The notes beneath the pieces are model-generated. The model worked only from the letters and a program-made list of their open reading frames with translations, did not search any database and was not told where the DNA came from. This document shows positions 57,963-64,000 of a stretch of 64,000 nucleotides of DNA, piece by piece. Every line of letters starts with the position of its first letter. Within the stretch, counting starts at the first letter, position 1. Both the position numbers and the translations under genes were made by a program. Location of the stretch: positions 78,530,450-78,594,449 of the forward strand of contig OZ020269.1 in the NCBI GenBank assembly GCA_963971225.1. Reading direction: 5' to 3'. Source of the stretch: Melieria omissa. Taxonomy: Eukaryota > Arthropoda > Insecta > Diptera > Ulidiidae.

Positions 57963-60900
57963 TTAAAAGGCTAAAGAGTGCCGTTTGGGTCGTCGATCAG
58001 ACCGCAACTGTTCAACATCATTCAATTCGGCCGCCTGGTTGCCGGAGGCCAATTCTCCCATGGAACTTGAACGCTTCCAATCAATATCTACAGCCCATAT
58101 TCCGCTCTCGGCGTACATTCTGCTGTTGAATCGATGTCGGTACGACGTACTTGCTATTATGTCCGGTTGCGAGGTGTAACGGTTATCCTCGACATTGGCC
58201 CTGGCTGTGGGGTCGGTGTCCCAATTGTTGTTGCTATTGCTGCTGCTGCGACGTTCACTCTGGTCAATCGTCTCTTCGGTTTGAACAGGCCCCCTCACGC
58301 CGAAACACGGCTCAGTTGGTTGTCTTTTGCGGCAGTGGGCGCGCCAGCAGTTGCCCAAAGCTGTCAGGCAAAACAAGCGGAAGCAAACGTCCGATGCTCC
58401 ACGCAAGCAGGAGAAGAATTCCGGCATGAACGACGGATTTATGACGGCGTAGACGATTATGTTCAGGCTCAATTGCAAAGCGTTTAGCGTTATGCAGATG
58501 GCCTCCAGTTGCTCCATCAGTTTAAAGTTCACCTTTGAGACGTCGCCGCCGAAGAGAAGATTGAGCGCGCTTTTGCGGGACGTCAAGTGCGCCGGCAACT
58601 CGCCGACCATGTACAGCGTGATCACGATCAAAATGGTGATGGTGAGCTTCATCTGGTGCTGTAAAGAGCGAGTTACGAAGTGCTTTGTTAAAATAAACCA
58701 GTGCACGCATGGGGTATTCTCCTACCTTGTATCTTTTCTTGGTGTTTTTTGTGTTGCCCTGTTGGCAGTGCTTTTGGCAAACTCGGCTTTGCCGGGTCCA
58801 CCGCCGGAAGGCCACGATAATTGCCGCGTTTCCGATGAGCAAAAACACAGCTGGTAGCACCGTTAGCAAGATAAACGTGAACCAGTTGTGAATTTTGTAG
58901 TAACTACATATGTAATTAGAGGGAAAACGATTACAGTTTTATTTACTTTAATATAACATTCGTAACGTAACAAACATAAATGTTGTAAACCAGTCTACCC
59001 AGCTCAAAAGTACACATAGTTACAACTGCCCTCAAACAAATTTCGTACATTTTCATAAGAATGGCAACACTGTTTGCACTTGCGCAAATTTGTATTTATT
59101 TTGTTCTATGCGATGCGACATACTATTCAGTTAGTTCGATGGCACGACCTTGATGCGCATTGCAGATGAATGGTATGCAAAAAAAGTTTGAAAACCTCTG
59201 GCATATACTATATGTGCTCACAAGCTGGCATGTGTGTACGTACCAGTATATGCAGGGTGTACACAAGTATGTATGTATATATGTATGTACGTGATGCAAA
59301 CATCTAACGAGGTATTTGCAAATGTCTAATTTAATAGATAAATTGTCGAGTCGTCTGCACTATCGATATCACGAGCATAGTGGCAATTGCTTTGACAGAA
59401 GTCGGCAGGATGAATGCAGATATAAAACCAAATCAGAGTACATATTTCAGTTGGAGTGTACCTATGGCGCGCCGGTTAATTTTTTTTATTTTATACGTGT
59501 ACGAATGACCAAATCCATTATGAGATGGCATAATATCTTAAATTATGGAAAATACAAATGGTGTATTATACGTAGGATACCTTGATATCGCCGCCTTCCT
59601 GGCTCTCTGTTGAGGGTCCATTTTTATAGTTTTTTTGTACCTTCTCTGTTTCAAACTATCAGTTATAATCTCACCGCCAGTAATCAAAAACATACCAATG
59701 GTAATAACGACAACGAAGGCAATAACAACAACTATCATTAATAACAAAACAAAATCGCAAGTTTTTCTGATGTATGAAGTTTTTCTACTGATTTTTTCTA
59801 ATTTGGATGATTTCGAATCTACCCTCAGATTTTTTGTAGCAGCTCTAGTTAGTGAGATACAGGCACCATGTCACTTTTTCAGATTTTCCTCTACTTTTTC
59901 CATATTTTTTGTCGTAATTTCGAAACCAATAAACCGGTTGATGTAACCACGGCTTCTTTTTTGATACAATTTATTTTTATAAGTTTTAAAATTTCGCGAT
60001 AATTGGACCTCAAAGTCGAAAAATATGGAATTTAAAGGCGTTTTCTTTCGTAAATCATGCAACGAATTAGGTGTTAAATTAAATAAATTAAATAAAAATA
60101 AATAAAATAAAAATAATATAACACAGCCAAATTATTTGGCGGAATACACATTCGCATCGAAATAATAGCAAAAATGTACCATAGCCATTTTCATCACTTT
60201 TCATACTTTTTCCGTCAAAAATTAGGGGCCTCAAAAAATGCTCTTTTATATAGTATTTTTTATAGTCTGAAATACAAGCAAAAAACAAACAGATTTTGAA
60301 TTGCTCGAAACTAAAAATAAATAAATAAAAACGTTGCATATTTTGAGGCTCTTAGGTTTTGAAGGAAAAAAGCTGAAAAGTGTTGAAAACGACTATGGTA
60401 AATTTTTTATATTATTTTGATGAGAATCTGTTGTATTAGTTGATGTTTCCGCTTTCGTGTTATACCTATCTCGAAAATTATATATATAAATAGAGTCCTA
60501 AAGTTCCGCGAGGGAGCAAAGGGCCGCAACGAGTTTCCTCCATTCATTTCTGTCAAGCGCCAGCATTTTGATTTCGTCCCAGGTTTTGCTTATTCTTGTT
60601 ATCTCTGCTTTTAGGTTCCTCCTCCAGGTTTGCGCGGGTCTGCCCCTTCGCCGGCTGCCTTGTGGATTCCAGTCGATTGCACTTCGTGTAACGACGTTCG
60701 ATGGTTTCTCAAGGCATGACCAAGTCAGCCCCATTTCCTTTTTGTAATTTCTAGACGCATTGGTGTTTGGTTTGTTTTGGCCCACAGATTGGAGTTAGAG
60801 ATAGTGTCGGGCCAATAAATGCGCAGAATTGTGCGGAGGCAGCGGTTAACAAAAACTTGTAGGGCTTGAATATCCGAGGATGTTAGATTCCACGTTTCGC

Positions 60901-62351
60901 TTCCATAGAGTAGAGTGGATTTTACGTTGGAGTTGAATATTTTTAGTTTTGTGCGTCGTGTAATGGTTGAGGAATTCCAAATTGCTTTGAGGGTGCCGAA
61001 AACTTGCTTGGCTTTTTTTATGCGATTGCAAGTGTCTTCACTTGAGCCTCCGTTAACCGATATTATACTGCCGAGATAACAAAAGGAGTAGACTTTTTCA
61101 AATTCTGTGCTGTCGATTTGAAATTTCTGTGTGCAGGTGGTGTTGACGCGCATTACTTTTGTTTTGCCGATATTTATCTTTAGGCCGACTTTTGCCGCTG
61201 TTTCTTGCACCAGCGTTAGTTTCGTGAGCATGTCGACGAAGGTGTGTGACAACAGACAAATATCATCGGCATAGTCGAGATCGTCTAGGTTACCATGCAG
61301 TCCTCAGGCTATTCCTTTTGTTTCACGAGTCGCCTTGTTCATGACGACATCCAGATCTCGAAAATTGATTTACTAAAAATGTCCATGTTTTTCAACATTA
61401 AAGAAAACGCCATGTAACTCCATATTTTCTGTCTTCGAGGTACAATTACCACGGAGTTTTAAGACTTATAAAACTAAATTACACTGGAAAAGAAGCCAGT
61501 AGGTGTTGTTAATGCCACAAAGTGAAAATCATGAGAACAGGTTTATTAGTTTAGTAATGACAATCGAAAACGTGAAAAAAGTCAGGGAAAATCCGAAAAA
61601 GTGACACGCTAATTTTTGCGAAAACTAGAGCTGTTATATAAAAACGGAGTACGGTTTCGAAAACAGTGTGGAAAAACTATTCAGATTCATGTAAAAAACT
61701 TCATGCAACAGACATGCTGTTGTCTAGTGTAATAGTAACAAGACCTTGCACTTACCTCGAGTAGTAAAACTTGGTTGTGTAGAATTTTCCGTCCTTGTTT
61801 ACCACAAATACAAAAAAATAAGGAAAATTCACAATGACCGAGACCAAGATGACGGTGCCAATAACCCGTCGGGCCACTTTCCGTCGGCAAAAGCGTGGCG
61901 GGCCGTTGGCTTTCGGTATGCCGCTCCACAGGTATACGAGGCGATCGCAGCTGACGCTGCCCAAAATCCCATTGGCAGCGCCAGTGGTGATGCCGAACAG
62001 CGGTGTTTGCCATTGGAAGTCGTACGTCAGCCAGAATGTACTGGTGAAGAATATGCTGCGCGAAAGGGCGGTAAGCGTGATAAGCAGACACGACATGCAC
62101 TCCAGCCAGGAGAGCGCAGCGAGGTAGGTGAAAGCGGATGGAGTCATTTTGGGACGCTGGAAGACGAAGGCGTTGATGACGTTGGCGCACAGCCCGAACG
62201 AGGACAGCACCGGCACGACAAACGCGTAAATGATGAATATGACTGTACTCGGCTCGCTACGCTTCCACACGCAATTCTCGAGCGGAATGGACGTTGACGT
62301 CACTAGCTTTCGTCCATCTAGTTCCGCACTGATACCGACAATGCATTGCAT
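57963..62351 (-). CDS. Rhodopsin-family peptide-type GPCR (orphan, FMRFamide-receptor-like)
   Basis: This is a seven-transmembrane receptor of the plasma membrane. The exons 61756-62351, 58726-58903 and 57963-58658 join to 1470 nt (489 residues). I start at ATG 62351, because the longer frame begins with GTG right after a stop. TM1-TM4 are in exon 1, TM5 in exon 2 (FTFILLTVLPAVFLLIGNAA) and TM6-TM7 in exon 3. TM1 carries the Asn in LCANVINAFVF. The TM3 end is CDRLVYLW, so DRY is DRL. TM7 reads NPSFMPEFF, so the NPxxY tyrosine is replaced. The C-tail is long and Ser/Asn-rich. The family resembles insect FMRFamide-receptor-like orphans; the ligand is not predictable. Intron 1 (2.85 kb) contains a LINE fragment. 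Confidence 0.85.
60498..61340 (-). pseudogene. RTE/BovB-like LINE fragment in GPCR intron
   Basis: The minus-strand order is LDYADDICLLSHTF (reverse-transcriptase YADD catalytic motif, near 61265), AKVGLKINIGKTKVM, FCYLGSIISVNGG, YGSETWNLTSSD. After a shift follow WNPQGSRRRGRPAQTWRR and DRNEWRKLVAALCSLAEL with a stop. This is the palm/thumb to C-terminus of an RTE-like non-LTR element. There is a stop before YADD (near 61305) and a frameshift near 60740. The fragment is in the same orientation as the GPCR gene, within intron 1. Confidence 0.85.
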
Positions 62352-62603
62352 ACTTTTCGGAACACCAAAATAGCCACCTGCCCACTGCCGTGCACTCACA
62401 GCTGTCTGTCAATCAACTAAGATCGCAGCAATCACAGGTATAGTGAAGTGTGGCTGTTATTTTGATAGCGAACTCTCGGAAGAGATAAGAACCATATCGT
62501 ATCGCATTGAGCGCTGCTTGATATGCTAATTTAAATGTAATGAGGATAAGCACTTGCGATTGCGCCGTTAGCTATGCCATCTTCACCGTTGCTCTCTCTT
62601 TAA

Positions 62604-63256
62604 GGCAGGTTCTCACCTTGTGGATCCGAAAAAGTGCACTTTTTTTGAGAAAACGGGTAAAGATACAACGTTGCAAATTTTTTCTAGATGTGAACACACA
62701 TTTATTTAGAAAATACAATTTTTCAAATTGAATGAATCAAAAAAGGGGGAGGGGGCGTCCATCAGTGGCGGCATGTCGCTACCGCTACCGGAAGTGATTC
62801 CGTCAGAACCCGTGATCTGAAACACAAAAATCGAACACATTCTTAATGTGTACCGTATTATCTATTGAATGAACTAAGATCATGAAAAAAATCAAAATTA
62901 CAAAAGTTATGAGGTTTTGAAAAAAAAAATGAAAATTTTCTCATTTTTTTGTTCTCTTATTATTTTTTTAAATAAACAATTTTCAATATTTTTGGCTCAT
63001 CGTAGCTCGTTTATTAGAAAAAACCCTAAGGAACATTTTACAAAAAATTTGGTGACGATTGGTTCATTCCAGCGCCTTCAATCACTTCCGTTAGGTCCGA
63101 AAATGTGGTTCTCAGAAAAACGCGTTTAACCGCGCTTGGCCGGTGCTCGACACTGCTCTATGTAACGGCCTGTAACTTTTCAGATTTTGATCTGAAATTT
63201 CTGGAGCACATTTTTGAAACAACGTTTTTTTTTTCCACACAAGGTGAGAACCTGCC
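62604..63256. mobile_element. piggyBac-like MITE D (TTAA-flanked), 653 bp
   Basis: The ends GGCAGGTTCTCACCTTGTG are perfectly inverted over 19 bp. TTAA lies outside on both sides (62600-62603 and 63257-63260). It has no coding capacity. The element sits about 250 bp upstream of the GPCR start codon, so it could touch that gene's promoter or 5' leader. Confidence 0.82.
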
Positions 63257-63709
63257 TTAATTGGAAAGGTCGGGCGAAAAGCAGCTAAGCATATTTCTAT
63301 TGTGTAACACTAATATTTTGCATTTTGTTTAATTTTAAAGTTTTATTAAATGTTAAGGCATTTTTCATTTATGTACATAAATAAGTATTAAAAATAGTTT
63401 CTGCAAGGAAGACCTTAATATGAACTACCAGTGATAATTTTACAATAGCAAATTATTAAAGTTTAAGTTTTTGTCACTCGCAAGGAATATTGAGTGACTC
63501 ATACCGTGAGCAGTAATTTATCCAATTACTGTTGTTTTGAACAACAATTTAACGATCTTTACTTTGAATCAAAGAAGAGATGAATATGTAACCTTGATTG
63601 TGGAGCTAGAGCTCGTTAAGACGAACCAGCCCTCACGGTTTAGTTCATATAATTTTTATTTAAGAGGTGCAACATTTTTCTTTTAAATCTACAAAGATCA
63701 GGTGTACAA
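63257..63709. other. Intergenic and mRpL36 3' flank
   Basis: AT-rich DNA without recognisable features except a minus-strand AATAAA at 63660-63655, about 50 nt beyond the mRpL36 stop codon and suitable as its poly(A) signal. Confidence 0.5.
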
Positions 63710-64000
63710 CTAATAGGGACGCTGCTTGGACTGTGTAGCGTGTGTTAGAATCCACGACTTGTAGTCGCGTTTCTTCATTGCCATCTGCTTGTGACGGGGG
63801 TGTGTGGGGCAAATTACGTATGTTCGTTGCTGTCGGACCACGAAATAGCAGTCTTTGCAGCGCCGTCGCAGCCTGCCCTTAACTTTGAATCCAGCGATTT
63901 GTGTGAGTAGCGAAGTTAATGGAGTTAGTAAACGCTGCGTAACAGCAACAGCCGATATTGAGGCGGGAGTTGATAGCGCCGGAATTACGTTCCGAGTCAG
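63710..64000 (-). CDS. mRpL36: Mitochondrial ribosomal protein L36, C-terminal part
   Basis: This is a component of the large subunit of the mitochondrial ribosome (bacterial L36, bL36m). The frame is open from the window edge at 64000 to TAG at 63710-63712 (96 codons visible). The conserved domain is VKGRLRRRCKDCYFVVRQQR followed by YVICPTHPRHKQM, with the zinc ligands C..C, C and H of the L36 ribbon. The upstream VIPALSTPASISAVAVTQRL part looks like a mitochondrial targeting/linker region. A C-terminal KRDYKSWILTHATQSKQRPY tail extends beyond bacterial L36. The start codon and any first exon are outside the window. Confidence 0.9.
   Translation of the reverse strand: MTRNVIPALSTPASISAVAVTQRLLTPLTSLLTQIAGFKVKGRLRRRCKDCYFVVRQQRTYVICPTHPRHKQMAMKKRDYKSWILTHATQSKQRPY

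Noticed and set aside
62352..62399. Earlier start for the GPCR
   Set aside because: The extra frame starts with GTG three codons after a stop codon; ATG at 62351 is preferred unless an upstream exon exists.

Overview
The window is nuclear DNA from a higher fly (Diptera), most likely a tephritid fruit fly or a close acalyptrate relative. The protein-coding exons resemble Drosophila genes closely. The introns are GT-AG, often 50-80 nt, and the non-coding DNA is very AT-rich. The intergenic DNA and larger introns are packed with decayed transposons, far more than in Drosophila melanogaster euchromatin. The species assignment is inference from gene content and base composition.

Genes, left to right: the last two exons of a calbindin-32 gene (Cbp53E, + strand, 2378-2672). 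A two-exon STE24-type CAAX protease (- strand, 17122-19305), head to head with a 15-exon GON4L/muscle wasted gene (mute, + strand, 19908-30741) across about 600 bp. Ufm1 (- strand, 23247-23537) sits inside the large ninth intron of mute. A small three-exon DUF4806 gene, probably TE-borne (41989-42568). A ZAD plus ten-finger C2H2 zinc-finger gene (43039-44885). An intronless, divergent GAPDH (46605-47621), convergent with a four-exon C1orf43 homologue (48125-49357, - strand). A small secreted protein (56636-57019). A three-exon peptide-type GPCR (57963-62351, - strand). The C-terminal part of mitochondrial ribosomal protein L36, cut by the right window edge (63710-64000, - strand); it has no ATG in the window, so simple ORF calling misses it. 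These genes do not form a pathway; they are ordinary neighbours in a gene-poor, repeat-rich interval.

The richest content is mobile DNA, much of it with readable ends. P-superfamily-like MITEs have 8-bp target duplications (25351-26209 and 55855-56324, plus partial copies). A Transib-like MITE ends in CACAGTG and has a 5-bp CGGCG duplication (14592-15545); it is nested in another CACAGTG-ended repeat. Four TTAA-flanked piggyBac-like MITEs, each with its own termini, lie at 44990, 54196, 57189 and 62604. hAT-type elements lie at 11741 and 33441. A Tc1-like element with TA ends and an intron-containing transposase lies at 51829-53431, and a relative with the intron at the same place lies at 39680-40275. 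There is a deleted mariner (35566-36148), an odd repeat-rich TA-flanked element (37325-38289), a tRNA-headed SINE with a 14-bp duplication (38334-38729), a foldback carrying a 142-bp tandem repeat (49511-50582) and several LINE fragments.

No rRNA, intact tRNA, CRISPR array, viral genome copy or operon-like cluster was seen. The strongest candidates for undescribed content are the MITE families and the opposed DUF4806 pair. Exon boundaries were placed by reading frame and splice signals, not by transcript data.
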